A stretch of 64,000 nucleotides of DNA from Kluyvera ascorbata_C. Its GTDB lineage: Bacteria; Pseudomonadota; Gammaproteobacteria; Enterobacterales; Enterobacteriaceae. Position numbers and translations under genes: made by a program. The stretch is taken from positions 248,001-312,000 of the forward strand of contig NZ_JBIQOI010000002.1 in assembly GCF_044197065.1 (NCBI RefSeq), written 5' to 3'. Below the pieces are notes generated by a model. It did no database searches. It worked only from the letters and a program-made list of their open reading frames with translations, and was not told where the DNA came from. Shown one piece after another: positions 36,598 through 46,100 of this stretch (positions are counted from its first letter, which is position 1; each line of letters starts with the position of its first letter).

Positions 36598-37545
36598 ATG
36601 AAAGCTGCCGTGGTCTTTGACCTCGCCCAGGGCCCCGTATGGGCCGATTTTAATGAACCGCAGGTCGGTGAACAGCAAACGTTAATTAGCGTGCGCGCCG
36701 CCGCGATTAGCCATGTTGTTAAGAGTCGCGCGTCGGGAAAGCACTACAGTTTTGACGGCACGCTGCCGTTTGTCGTTGGTATCGACGGCACCGGCACGCT
36801 TCCTACCGGCGAGCGGGTCTATTTTGCCTTTCCTGCGTCCCCGTGGGGGAGTATGGCGCAATACGCGCCCGTTACCCGCCAGAACTGCTTTGCGCTACCG
36901 GATGGCTTAGACGATGTGACCGCCGCCGCGATGGCGAACCCGGGAATGTCCGCGTGGGCAGCGTTGGTTAAACGCGCAAAATTTAAGGCTGGTGAAACCG
37001 TGCTGGTTAACGGCGCGACCGGCAGCGCGGGACAACTTGCGGTGCAGATTGCACGCTACCTTGGCGCTGAAAAGGTGATTGCTACCGGACGCAATGCCAG
37101 TGCGCTTGCCGCGTTAAACGCCGATGCCACCATTCTGATCACCGACGATGACACCACCCTCAGCGCTGAGTTTGCGCTTCAGGCCAGTCAGGGCATTGAC
37201 GTGGTTGTCGATTATCTTTGGGGGCATAGCGCCGAGCTGATGCTGCCTGCGCTCGCTAAATACGGTCCTGGCGATGCGCCGATTCGCTATGTGCAGGTTG
37301 GGTCGCTTGCTGGAAACGATATTGCGCTTAACAGCGCGGTACTCCGCTCTGCCCCATTACAGCTGATGGGCAGCGGTATTGGCAGCCTGTCGATGCCACA
37401 GCTTTTACAGGCAACCGGAGAAATGTTGCATGTCGCTGTTGCCGGTGGTTTTACCATCGCCACCACCCCTGTTCCCCTGCGTAATGTCACCTCCGCGTGG
37501 TCGCAGGACAACAGCCAGAAGCGAACCGTTTTCACCCTCGATTAA
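36598..37545 (+). CDS. MDR-family zinc-free quinone oxidoreductase-like protein
   Basis: A 315-residue medium-chain dehydrogenase/reductase. The NADPH-binding Rossmann motif is VLVNGATGSAGQLAVQIARYLGA near residue 138-160, split by conserved glycines; zinc-ligand cysteines are absent, so it belongs to the zinc-independent quinone-reductase side of the family. Probably reduces reactive quinones or enones, under the divergent MarR repressor. Confidence 0.85.
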   Translation: MKAAVVFDLAQGPVWADFNEPQVGEQQTLISVRAAAISHVVKSRASGKHYSFDGTLPFVVGIDGTGTLPTGERVYFAFPASPWGSMAQYAPVTRQNCFALPDGLDDVTAAAMANPGMSAWAALVKRAKFKAGETVLVNGATGSAGQLAVQIARYLGAEKVIATGRNASALAALNADATILITDDDTTLSAEFALQASQGIDVVVDYLWGHSAELMLPALAKYGPGDAPIRYVQVGSLAGNDIALNSAVLRSAPLQLMGSGIGSLSMPQLLQATGEMLHVAVAGGFTIATTPVPLRNVTSAWSQDNSQKRTVFTLD

Positions 37546-37574
37546 AAAAAATCGCTTTCACACAAAAGATAGGG

Positions 37575-37610
37575 TTGATATCTTAAATGAGAAATATTAT
37601 CTTTCTCATT
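37575..37610 (+). promoter_or_regulatory. Fur-like box and promoter of RyhB-like sRNA
   Basis: Perfect 9-bp arms AATGAGAAA and TTTCTCATT flank a 7-base centre (37586-37610), containing TGAGAAATATTATC, close to the Fur 7-1-7 pattern. A -35 TTGATA (37575-37580) and -10 TATCTT (37598-37603) at 17-base spacing overlap this palindrome and predict an RNA start near 37610. This is the expected logic for an iron-repressed sRNA. Confidence 0.72.
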
Positions 37611-37704
37611 ACCGAATAGTTGAGCAAATCACTCAGGTATTCGGTACGACATTGCTCACATTGCTTCCAGTATTTTTGCCCGCATTCAATGCGGGCTTTT
37701 TTTT
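37610..37704 (+). ncRNA. RyhB-like small RNA
   Basis: Three parts resemble RyhB. (1) A 5' hairpin with perfect 9-bp arms TACCGAATA (37610-37618) and TATTCGGTA (37638-37646). (2) A core at 37646-37674 containing CATTGCTCACATTGCTTCC, which I recognise as the conserved base-pairing and Hfq-binding core of enteric RyhB. (3) A terminator, GCCCGCATT / AATGCGGGC with eight T (37678-37704). Length about 95 nt. RyhB represses mRNAs of iron-using proteins when iron is scarce. The 5' arm and terminator differ from E. coli RyhB, so it could be a second copy comparable to Salmonella RyhB-2, or the sole copy moved to this locus. Confidence 0.85.
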
Positions 37705-37860
37705 GGCCGCGTGCAGGTCCCAGGGTCGGCGTAAACGTACGCGTAATATGTAGCCCGGCCAAACGAAGCGCCTTCGGGAACAGATCCCTACCAACAATTG
37801 CCTCGCCCGTATTCATCAGACATCGTAGTATAAAAACTCCTCCCCCCGCTGGAGTTATCC

Positions 37861-38493
37861 ATGTCAGAGTCCCACAACATTCTCGCCTTCGCCCTCGTGT
37901 CACTCGGGATGGCGCTTACCCCCGGCCCGAATATGATCTACCTGATTTCACGTTCCATTTCGCAGGGGCGTGCAGCGGGTCTGGTCTCGCTCGGCGGCGT
38001 AGCGCTCGGCTTTATCTTCTATATGGTCAGCGCCGCCTTTGGCTTAACCGCGCTGATGATGGCAGTACCCTACGCCTATGATGCGCTGCGGATTGCTGGC
38101 GTGCTTTACCTACTGTGGATGGCCTGGCAGTCGGTACGCCCCGGCGGGCGTTCACCCTTCCAGCTAAAAGAGTTGCCTAAGCACAGCCCGCGCAAGCTAT
38201 TTCTGATGGGCTTTCTGACCAATCTGCTCAACCCCAAAATCGCTATCGTCTACCTTTCATTGCTGCCGCAGTTTATCAACCCCGCCAGCGGGAGCGTGCT
38301 GACACAATCGCTGATGCTGGGTATGACGCAGATTGTGATAAGCGTATCGATTAACGCGCTGGTCGCGATTTCAGCGGGCACCATTGCGCTATTTCTGGTG
38401 CAACGCCCATCGTTCGGCATCATTCAGCGCTGGTTGATGGGCGGCGTATTAACAGGGCTGGCGATTAAGATTGCCACCGAATCCCGCCGTTAG
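37861..38493 (+). CDS. LysE/RhtB-family amino acid exporter
   Basis: A 210-residue membrane protein with the family start (ALVSLGMALTPGPNMIYLISRS) and about six helices; GFLTNLLNPKIAIVYLSLLPQF is the second family motif. It exports amino acids or their analogues; substrate unknown. A TATAAA -10-like box lies about 30 bases upstream. Confidence 0.88.
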   Translation: MSESHNILAFALVSLGMALTPGPNMIYLISRSISQGRAAGLVSLGGVALGFIFYMVSAAFGLTALMMAVPYAYDALRIAGVLYLLWMAWQSVRPGGRSPFQLKELPKHSPRKLFLMGFLTNLLNPKIAIVYLSLLPQFINPASGSVLTQSLMLGMTQIVISVSINALVAISAGTIALFLVQRPSFGIIQRWLMGGVLTGLAIKIATESRR

Positions 38494-38501
38494 CGGTCAC
38501 G

Positions 38502-40025
38502 CTATTCGACCAGGACTCTCACCTTCGGTTTCGACAGCAGAATTTTGACCAGCTCAGGCAGGGATACGGGTTTGAAAAAGTAGTATCCCTGCATATAGGT
38601 GATGTTATTGCGGCTCAGGTAATCGACCTGCTCCTGCGTCTCGACCCCTTCGGCAACGATGCTGATTGAGAGTTTACGCGCCAGTTCGAGCACGGAATCC
38701 AGAATCAGCGTCGAGTCCTCATAGGCGTTTACCCGGCCGACAAAGCTCTGATCAATTTTGATATAGTCAATGTGCAGGTCATGCAGATAAGAGAGCCCAG
38801 AATAGCCGGTGCCGAAATCATCCAGCGCTATAGCGAAGCCGTTTTCATGCAGCACGTTCAGTGTCTGAATCAGATGCTCATCGACATGCAGCGGCTCACG
38901 CTCCGTGACTTCAATGACCAGATTGAGATCACCGCGGGTATAACTCGTCTTGTACGCCAGGCACTCGTCCACAAAACTCGGTGCCACAATATGCGATGCG
39001 CTAAAGTTAATCCCGATGTGAAACCCTTCCGGTAACTTGCTCTCAATAGCATTCATATGCGCCGCGACCTGTGCCATCAGGCTGCGGGTTAGCGGCACAA
39101 TCAGGCCCGATTTTTCAGCGGCGGGAATAAAAACCGAGGGAGAAATAAAGCCTGCTTTGGGATGCTTCCAGCGAGCCAGCACCTCGACACCGCGTAGCGT
39201 GCCTTCCCGACCATTTACGATAGGCTGGTAGTAGGGCACGATTTCCCCTTTGGCAATCGCTTTGCGTAGCGTCTCTTCCGGCGTCGTGCTTTTATTAAGG
39301 TATTGATACAGCGCATAGGCAGCAGCACCAGAGAGCAGTAACAGGAAAATCAGAACCCCGCCCCCTTGATGCATCAGCCGTTCGGCGCTGAACAGTACGG
39401 GGAGATTGTACTGAATACCAAAAGGATAGCTTTTCGCGCTCACCATGCTGTGGCCGGGCGGCGTCACCGGCAAAGGACGGATATCGCCGTACAGGCCCAT
39501 CACTTGTTTATCGACCACCAGTGAATAATTCGCATCGCGAAGCGGCGTATTCAGTACGTCACGAATGTGCCGGTCGCTAATGGTGATGATAATCCGTTTT
39601 CCGGCAAAACGGTGCTGGAATATAAGCACCGGGCGATCGTCAACCGCGTTCGCCTTTGACAGTAACAGCAGCGAACTCTCCGGGATCTGCGCCACATGCA
39701 GCAGCAGTATATGGTTGCCCGGCAATGAGGAGCACCACACTCTACCGTCGTTAAAGATAACTAATGTTCGTAGATGCGGCTGTAGCGCCGCTTCAGTGCC
39801 CAACTGATACTGGCCCTGAGCATCACATCCTTTGGCGATGACCTCCTCCGCCACCCGACTGGCCTCCTGTGCTTCATTCAGCATGGTGGCAATATTCCTC
39901 ACCGCGTAGCGTGCCCCAGCCAAACGTTCTGAACGTAACGAATACCAGAGCTGGGCATTGAGAATAAAAATACCGGAGATCAGCAAAAGCGCCGCGGCAA
40001 CGGCGGGAATGAGGATATTGCGCAT
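38502..40025 (-). CDS. CSS-motif EAL c-di-GMP phosphodiesterase
   Basis: A 507-residue inner-membrane enzyme. A helix at residues 5-27, a periplasmic CSS domain with the redox cysteine in WCSSLPG (Cys98; another at Cys67), a second helix around 223-243 and a cytoplasmic EAL domain (GVEVLARWKHP, EVTEREPL, LDDFGTGYSGLSYL, KIDQSFV, EGVET, QGYYFFKP). All metal and catalytic residues appear intact, so it should hydrolyse c-di-GMP, controlled by periplasmic DsbA/DsbB redox state as in the E. coli PdeC group. Confidence 0.9.
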   Translation of the reverse strand: MRNILIPAVAAALLLISGIFILNAQLWYSLRSERLAGARYAVRNIATMLNEAQEASRVAEEVIAKGCDAQGQYQLGTEAALQPHLRTLVIFNDGRVWCSSLPGNHILLLHVAQIPESSLLLLSKANAVDDRPVLIFQHRFAGKRIIITISDRHIRDVLNTPLRDANYSLVVDKQVMGLYGDIRPLPVTPPGHSMVSAKSYPFGIQYNLPVLFSAERLMHQGGGVLIFLLLLSGAAAYALYQYLNKSTTPEETLRKAIAKGEIVPYYQPIVNGREGTLRGVEVLARWKHPKAGFISPSVFIPAAEKSGLIVPLTRSLMAQVAAHMNAIESKLPEGFHIGINFSASHIVAPSFVDECLAYKTSYTRGDLNLVIEVTEREPLHVDEHLIQTLNVLHENGFAIALDDFGTGYSGLSYLHDLHIDYIKIDQSFVGRVNAYEDSTLILDSVLELARKLSISIVAEGVETQEQVDYLSRNNITYMQGYYFFKPVSLPELVKILLSKPKVRVLVE

Positions 40026-40186
40026 TAACGCTACCTGGCTATAAGTGCGTGCGGCGACGCGATAGTTTTACATCTTGATCATGGTCGAAAATGTCCAGAA
40101 ATGCCATACGGGTTGTGACCTGAATGAAAAATGTCGCGATTGCCTATAGAACTCATCACTTTCTACGCTAATGATTAATTTTAAAA

Positions 40187-40504
40187 CTATTTTTCTACCG
40201 CCGTGGGCGGCATTTTACCTATTAAAGACACATGTCTATTTTTGACAATAATCAAATATCGATCATTTTTATCATGGCAATAAAGCGACATATCTCCGAC
40301 TTTCTTTAAAAAACTGTTGCGAGAAAATTGCCCACACCTGCACTCGTCAGGTGTGGGCAAAGCAGGTAATTTTGCCTTAAATAATGAATAAACGTGCAAC
40401 GATAATGAATAAGTCATACAAAATGCGAGGAGCATTTCCCTACTCCTTAAAATAACGTAATGCATTGCCCAAGCTGGCTTTTCTTCGGTCATACTACCTA
40501 ACAA
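40187..40504 (-). CDS. Doubtful small ORF with internal hairpin
   Basis: A 105-codon frame with a hydrophobic N-terminal part (ILRSREMLLAFCMTYSLSLHVYSLF), two Cys-containing stretches and no recognised family. A perfect 13-bp inverted repeat (40328-40360) falls inside it, which is unusual for coding DNA and argues for caution. If real it could be a small secreted or membrane protein. Confidence 0.3.
   Translation of the reverse strand: MLGSMTEEKPAWAMHYVILRSREMLLAFCMTYSLSLHVYSLFKAKLPALPTPDECRCGQFSRNSFLKKVGDMSLYCHDKNDRYLIIVKNRHVSLIGKMPPTAVEK
40328..40360. repeat. Perfect 13-bp hairpin
   Basis: TTGCCCACACCTG / CAGGTGTGGGCAA with a 7-base loop. On the minus strand the stem is followed by TTTTC, so it could act as a terminator there. 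The rest of 40026-40747 shows no other clear element. Confidence 0.6.
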
Positions 40505-40747
40505 GGTTTACCGCACATTTTTTCGGCGTTCAATCCGGCTTCAAAATGTAACACCCGACATCAAAGAATTTCTAAAACTTCATTGAGCATACATTTTCCT
40601 TTCATTCGTAATAGATATCGGATAACCATCCCCGGACTTAACGTTTTTAATACAATACCTAAGACATTATTCGTACGTTGACATGTCATTTACTCACATT
40701 CATATTTCATGCAGAAAAATAATGTCCAGGGTGACGTGGAGAATCGC

Positions 40748-40954
40748 ATGAAACACGCCAGAACCTATCCTGCTCAGCGCCGACGTCGTGGCGAATGCCT
40801 GAATGCCGGACTGACAATGCTGAGTGCTCGTGTCGCAGATGACCTTTGTGAATACGTGCGTGAGGTGGCAAGCCAAACACGAAAAAGTAAACAACAGATC
40901 ATTACTGAAGCGCTTGTGTTATATCGGGAAAACAATCCAGAGATAACCGAGTAA
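40748..40954 (+). CDS. Ribbon-helix-helix small protein
   Basis: A 68-residue basic protein (ATG 40748 with GGAG upstream; a longer frame begins at 40709). The second half, LTMLSARVADDLCEYVREVASQTRKSKQQIITEALVLY, split by turns, fits a ribbon-helix-helix (CopG/MetJ-like) DNA-binding fold. Such proteins are often antitoxins, but no convincing toxin gene adjoins it. Function unknown. Confidence 0.55.
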   Translation: MKHARTYPAQRRRRGECLNAGLTMLSARVADDLCEYVREVASQTRKSKQQIITEALVLYRENNPEITE

Positions 40955-41170
40955 ATAAACTCATTTATATTGGTTAACAACAGGTCAGAAAAATAATTAT
41001 TTAGCGAACACAATAAAAACATCCTGATGTTTTTAGGTATATCCTTGTGCGTAATATTTCGATTATCAGCCATGTTATTTAACTATTGTGGCCAGAAAAT
41101 ATTGCAAATGAGTTTTTTCGTCGTAACCGACAAAAGCGCAGTAGCGTATTTGATGTAAAGGGTCTTCTGA

Positions 41171-41386
41171 ATGGTATTACTACGCGCTTGCTGTTCGCTG
41201 GGTTCGATTATGGGCATCACGTTAACGTTGACAATGGCGGTGATTACCGTATCGCTAACGACGTTGAACCTGACCCTGTCACTGTCTCAGGGGCTGGTTA
41301 TTATGCCAATAAAGGCCCTATTTCACACCCTTATCGTCGCCTTAGTGTCCCTGCTGCACTATGTGCCTATAACGTATATGGGCTGA
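41171..41386 (+). CDS. Possible small membrane protein
   Basis: A 71-residue very hydrophobic frame (GSIMGITLTLTMAVITV, SLSQGLVIMPIKALFHTLIV), with AAAGGG about 8 bases before the ATG and an intrinsic terminator 27 bases after its stop. This frame is more plausible than the overlapping 112-codon frame 41086-41424. Family unrecognised; two membrane helices are likely if it is made. Confidence 0.4.
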   Translation: MVLLRACCSLGSIMGITLTLTMAVITVSLTTLNLTLSLSQGLVIMPIKALFHTLIVALVSLLHYVPITYMG

Positions 41387-41412
41387 ACCATTTTCACATT
41401 TGGTCTGTGGTG

Positions 41413-41438
41413 GACCCCCTGTGATGGGGGGATTTTTT
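41413..41438 (+). terminator. Terminator-like hairpin in small-ORF region
   Basis: ACCCCCT / TGGGGGG stem with a very short loop followed by six T (41433-41438). A strong ribosome-binding sequence (GAGGTAA) and a small ORF follow at once, so it may act as an attenuator for them. Confidence 0.65.
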
Positions 41439-41451
41439 GCGAGGTAATACA

Positions 41452-41514
41452 ATGTGCGTCAATCTGTACGATAATGCTCGCCGCTATCGCGATGAGAAAA
41501 ATAGTCATCAATAA
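41452..41514 (+). CDS. Possible 20-residue leader ORF
   Basis: ATG at 41452 with GAGGTAA four bases upstream, encoding MCVNLYDNARRYRDEKNSHQ, then TAA. It overlaps the following 43-codon frame in another phase, the arrangement of a translational leader. No homologue recognised. Confidence 0.3.
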   Translation: MCVNLYDNARRYRDEKNSHQ

Positions 41515-41623
41515 ATTAAGTCTGCTGATGTTATTTTACGCCGAGCTAGTTGGCATACTGCCCTTCAGCTTCTGGCGGATAACAGCGGTAATTGATAAAA
41601 CACAACACAGGCTCCATCCCTAA
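41492..41623 (+). CDS. Possible 43-residue hydrophobic ORF
   Basis: Begins MRKIVINKLSLLML and continues with a probable membrane helix (FYAELVGILPFSFW) and a basic end. It starts inside the 20-codon ORF and its TAA overlaps the ATG of the next secreted protein gene (TAATG at 41621-41625), suggesting a coupled chain of three ORFs. Coding status unproven. Confidence 0.33.
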   Translation: MRKIVINKLSLLMLFYAELVGILPFSFWRITAVIDKTQHRLHP

Positions 41624-42015
41624 TGAAAAAAATCATGTTTTCCGCGTTGGCTTTCGCCGTCGTTGCCGCCGCTCCAGCTCACGCGATTAATGCCAAATAC
41701 CGCGAGCAGCTCATCCGTTCAGGCTGTACACAGGTGACGGAGGGGGTCACTTGCGATATCAACAAAACCAAAGCGCAGAACGCCGCTAATGCGGGTAAGC
41801 CGCTTCCTAAAACGGCGCCTAAGCCAACAACGGCGTATGGTCAGATCGTGGGCGAAGCAGAAAGTATTCTCGGCTTGAAGGCGATTGCCGCTGAAGAGTA
41901 TCTGGTCGAAAGAGGTTGGCGCCAGCAGTCTAACGGCGACTGGGCAAAATCGGGGCACCTGTTACGAATCGTGGAAGATAAGGGCTTCGTGCGCAACGCC
42001 CAGATCGTTAAATAA
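41623..42015 (+). CDS. Small secreted protein of unknown function
   Basis: A 130-residue protein with a clear Sec signal peptide (KKIMFSALAFAVVAAAPAHA, cleavage after AHA near residue 21). The mature part carries two cysteines (SGCTQV, GVTCDI) likely to form a disulfide, a Pro/Lys linker and a basic C-terminal region. Periplasmic. I do not recognise the family. It is followed by a terminator. Confidence 0.72.
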   Translation: MKKIMFSALAFAVVAAAPAHAINAKYREQLIRSGCTQVTEGVTCDINKTKAQNAANAGKPLPKTAPKPTTAYGQIVGEAESILGLKAIAAEEYLVERGWRQQSNGDWAKSGHLLRIVEDKGFVRNAQIVK

Positions 42016-42021
42016 TAATAA

Positions 42022-42047
42022 GGCTCCTAAGGGAGCCCTATTGTTTC
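42022..42047 (+). terminator. Terminator after the secreted protein gene
   Basis: GGCTCC-TAAG-GGAGCC stem followed by CTATTGTTTC, seven bases beyond the stop codon. Confidence 0.6.
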
Positions 42048-42068
42048 TCATCAACAGGACGTGCCGCG

Positions 42069-42302
42069 TTATGCCACTTTGGTCACGCGTAAAAAACGCT
42101 GCGGTAATTCCCCTTCCACCACTAACAACACAGATTTCAACTCGATCTTCATACTCTGTTTAATAGCGGCAGCCTTTAAGCTGGTCGACTCTCGCTGAAA
42201 CCCTCCATCGTTATAGGGCACCAGAAGAATACTGTCTCCCGGTACTTTTAGCTGCCGAAGTGCTTCCGTTCGCGTGTTGTAATTGAGGTATTTGCTTGCC
42301 AT
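42069..42302 (-). CDS. Small hypothetical protein
   Basis: A 77-residue basic protein starting MASKYLNYNTRTEALRQL at 42302 (the frame reaches back to 42332). Contains two short strand-rich segments (DSILLVPYND, KSVLLVVEGE) and a Lys-rich helix. Family not recognised. It lies downstream of the HTH regulator of the adhesin island in the same direction. Confidence 0.5.
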   Translation of the reverse strand: MASKYLNYNTRTEALRQLKVPGDSILLVPYNDGGFQRESTSLKAAAIKQSMKIELKSVLLVVEGELPQRFLRVTKVA

Positions 42303-42483
42303 TCCTGTTCTCTTTATAGTACCAACCGTCAAAGCTGATCTAATTGATAAAATCGTGCGTTATCAATAATAATGGCTTTTATTTCCGGTGACGAAGAAAA
42401 AGAAATGTATGCTTTAAATGCGGAGCATTCCTGGTAAAGAAATAGGCTGGTCACAGTGTAAATATTCCACTTAAACGGACCAT

Positions 42484-43056
42484 TTACTTCAGGCCTACCG
42501 ATGACCAGCGATGTTCATGAATTTTTTGCCTGACAAAACTCGGATGGTACTCATCCCGAAAGAACTGATGAGCCTGAAGACTGCTCCTCATATTCAACAA
42601 TTTTACCAGTCGGTTTACTCGCATATAAAACAACTTGGGGCTGACTCCCGCTATCCTGGCCGCGTCATTCATGGAGTCATTGAGTAAAAGTCCGTAGACC
42701 GTTGTTTTGTCCCGCTGGGTAAAGTTCTCCATGCTCCGGTGGGCCGTGAGCAGACGCATCACGTCTTCATAGCTGGCACCTGGGCAATGGCGTATCTTTT
42801 CGTGGTATTGCTGCAGAGAGAAAGTACTCTCAATCGAAATCAGTGATCCCAGTACTCGGGAAATGGCTGATGAATTGCCGATAAAAATGAATCGCCGTGC
42901 ATCACTGTTGCGCTGAACACGGCGCAGGACGTCGTGCAGAGAGTGACAAGAAGTCAGGTCGACAATGCAGACACCCTGCTTGTAGCGGTTTCGTTGGTGC
43001 AGAGCCTCTAGGGCGAAACGTAAGAAGTGATTACGGGTTTCAATGCAGTACGTCAC
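42484..43056 (-). CDS. LuxR-type HTH regulator of the adhesin island
   Basis: A 190-residue protein whose C-terminal third has a LuxR/response-regulator-like HTH (MNDAARIAGVSPKLFYMRVNRLVKLLNM, split as two helices and a recognition helix). The N-terminal part resembles a degenerate receiver-like domain (GVCIVDLTSCHSLHDVL). No phosphorylation aspartate pattern is evident. It is 58 bases downstream of the autotransporter gene in the same direction and probably regulates fimbrial or adhesin genes; this resembles small regulators found beside fimbrial operons. Confidence 0.7.
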   Translation of the reverse strand: MTYCIETRNHFLRFALEALHQRNRYKQGVCIVDLTSCHSLHDVLRRVQRNSDARRFIFIGNSSAISRVLGSLISIESTFSLQQYHEKIRHCPGASYEDVMRLLTAHRSMENFTQRDKTTVYGLLLNDSMNDAARIAGVSPKLFYMRVNRLVKLLNMRSSLQAHQFFRDEYHPSFVRQKIHEHRWSSVGLK

Positions 43057-43114
43057 TGTAGTTCTCCATGTGAACGGGAAGAGGCTGTGTTCTCCTCCCG
43101 CTATTCATCCGTAA

Positions 43115-46100
43115 TTAGAAACTGACGCGGATACCCGCAACACCCTGGACTGGTGTTTCGACATGACTACCCTGTCGGTAATTCGCCTCACCGTACAGAG
43201 TGATGTCTTTGCTTAAGTTAATTGAAGCGCCCACACCATATTTCCCGGAAGTGCCTTTAGCATTGTTGTCGAAGCGGTTAATGCTGTTAATCGTCACTTC
43301 ATTTGAGTCAGCAAACTCCTGCACAACTGCTGCAGAGAAATAAGGTCTGAATTCGGTTTTACCCAGGCTGAACTTACCGGCAATCTTCGCACCTGCTTCA
43401 CCCGTGACGGAGCGCGGGGTACCGGTGTTGCCTTTCATGCCGTTGCTGAGCGTGACCACTTCACTGTTCATCTGTACAAAACTCATGCGGGCAAACGGGG
43501 TCAGGCTGAGTTCGTCTGCAAGGTCAAATACATAACCCCCTTCTATCGCAGTGCTCAGAGCATATTGCTTCCAGTCGCCGCTGGTTTTGCCGCCGTTCGT
43601 CATTACCGCGCTCAGGTTGTTATTCAAACGGTTGCCTTTCAGCACGCCGTCGGCATAAAAACCGCTGGCATCAAACCACGTTGCATACACACCCAGACCA
43701 TAGCTGTCGATTTTGCTCTTACCGCCGCGGGCGTGTTTCACCTGGTTGTCGCTGTAAGACATAAATGCCCCGGTCAGCAGACTGCCGCGACTGAAATCGG
43801 TTCTGACATCAGCACCAATCTCCATACCGTTCTGGTTAAGCGTGTACGCTGCGCCATTACTGGTATCGGCGTTGGTTTTACCGCCCAGGTAGTGGCCCCA
43901 GACATTGCTTTCAGGTCCGGTTTTATCCAGGTTCGCGCGGTAGGTACGTAAACCTTCAAGCTCAGCGTTCACCACATTTAAACCGGCATTTGACATGGAC
44001 AGAACCGCATCCGTGGCTGGCGTAGTTTCAGGGCCACTGCCACCAGATTGTTCCTTCTGTATGACATCCAGGAACCAGACATTACCACCATTGAGACCGT
44101 CTTTATCCTGCGCGCTCTCCAGGGTATACATATAGGTACCACCATCAATGGCTTGCGTGCTTCGGCCTTTCGTCGTGACCATATCAAAATCAATGTCACC
44201 TCCCTGGTCATGAATCAGGTTTACGGTCAGGTCGGTATAATTGGCAATCTCTTTGCCTGAGTCGGTAACCCCTATACCAAAGCTACCAGTTCCCTGTTCG
44301 ATAGTGACAAAGTTGGCATTGCTATCAGCCAGTGAGGTATTAAACAGGAAGTTACCGGTTCCACTGAGTTCTGAAATATTCAGCTCAGCGAAGTCATAAC
44401 CATTACCGTCACGCAGGAAGGAAACATTGCCACCGTTCATGGTGAGATTATCGATTTGAGCCGGGGCTAGGCTGGCTGAGGCATCGGTAAAGTCGGCAAC
44501 TGAGAGGGTCCCCCCGCTGATGTGCACATCCGTAGCGATAGAACCGGCTTCCATCAGCATTTCGCCACCGGTGCTTATCCGGGTTTCGCCGCCAGCTACT
44601 GCACCATTCATCAGCCACGACCGGCCGCCGCTGATGATATTGTCAGTGACCGTACCGCCACTGGATACGTACTGATAACCACCGCTATTGATGGTAGTAG
44701 AGGTAGCTGAGCCACCACTGTAGACACGCTGAATTCCAGCACTGCTGATGGTAGCAGAGGTTGCCATGCCGCCGCTGGAGACGAGTTGAGAGCCATCGTT
44801 GATGTTTGTAAAAATGGCCGAACCGCCACTTAAAACGTTCTGCCTGCCACCGCTGTTGATGGTGGTGTCAGTGGCCGAGCCACCACTTGAGATGAACTGT
44901 TCACCTCTATTGATGGTTGTAGAAATAACTTCACCTTTGAGGTGCTGTTCGCCACCGCTATTGAGGATGATGTCAGTGGCCGTGCCGCCACTAAATATTT
45001 CCTGAAGTCCCCAATCACTGATGGTAGCAGAGATAGACTTACCACCGCTTTCGACACGCTGGAAACCATCGGTGATGGTCGTAGAGGTGGCAGTGCCACC
45101 ACTCTGGATGTACTGAGAACCGCTGTTGATGGTCGTACTGGTAACAGAGCCGCTATCACTGACGAACTGAACACCACCGCTGATATCTGTAGAGGTAGCC
45201 AGTCCTCCACTGGAAACGTACTGAATACCTCCTTTATTGATAGTGGCAGAGGTGGCCGAACCGCCACTGAAGATGTGCTGTTTGCCACCACTGTTGATGG
45301 TGGCACTATTGTCTATGCCGCCGTTATATACATTCTGGACTCCAGCGCTCTGGATGATGGTGTCGTTCGCAGTTCCGCCATTGGAAACGTTCTGAACGCC
45401 ACCGCGGTTAATGGTGGCATCATTGGCAGTTCCACCACTGAAGATGTGCTGTTTGCCACCACTATTGATGTTGGCACTATTGTCTATGCCGGAAACATTC
45501 TGACTCCCACCGTTTTCGATGGTGGCATTATTGACTGTTCCGCCGTCATGCACATCCTGAATCCCACTGATGATGGCATCATTGGTTGTACCGTAGACTT
45601 GCTGAACCCCACCACTGTTGATGATGGTGTCATTAGCCAAACCGCCAACGTAGACCCACTGGCTACCACCGCTATTGATGGTGGCATTATTATCTATGCC
45701 GCCGTCATCCACATTCTGACGTCCAGCGCTTTTGATGATGGTGTCGTTGGCAGTGCCACCACTAGAAACATTCTGAACTCCGCCGCTGTTGATAGTGGCA
45801 TCATTGGCAGTTCCACCACTGAATATGTGCTGTTCGCCACCACTATTGATGGTGGCACTATTGTCTATGCCGCCGTTATATACATTCTGGACTCCAGCGC
45901 TCTGGATGATGGTGTCGTTCGCAGTTCCGCCATTGGAAACGTTCTGAACGCCACCGCTGTTAATGATGGCATCATTGGCAGTTCCACCAATGTTGATGTT
46001 CTGTTCACCACCACTGTTGATGATGGTGCCATTGGCCGAACCGCCAAGGTAGACGGACTGGCGACCACCGCTATTGATGGTCGCATCATTGGCGGTGCCA

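Noticed and set aside
41086..41424. 112-codon plus-strand frame
   Set aside because: No fold or family character and it runs into the terminator stem; the overlapping hydrophobic frame is more plausible.
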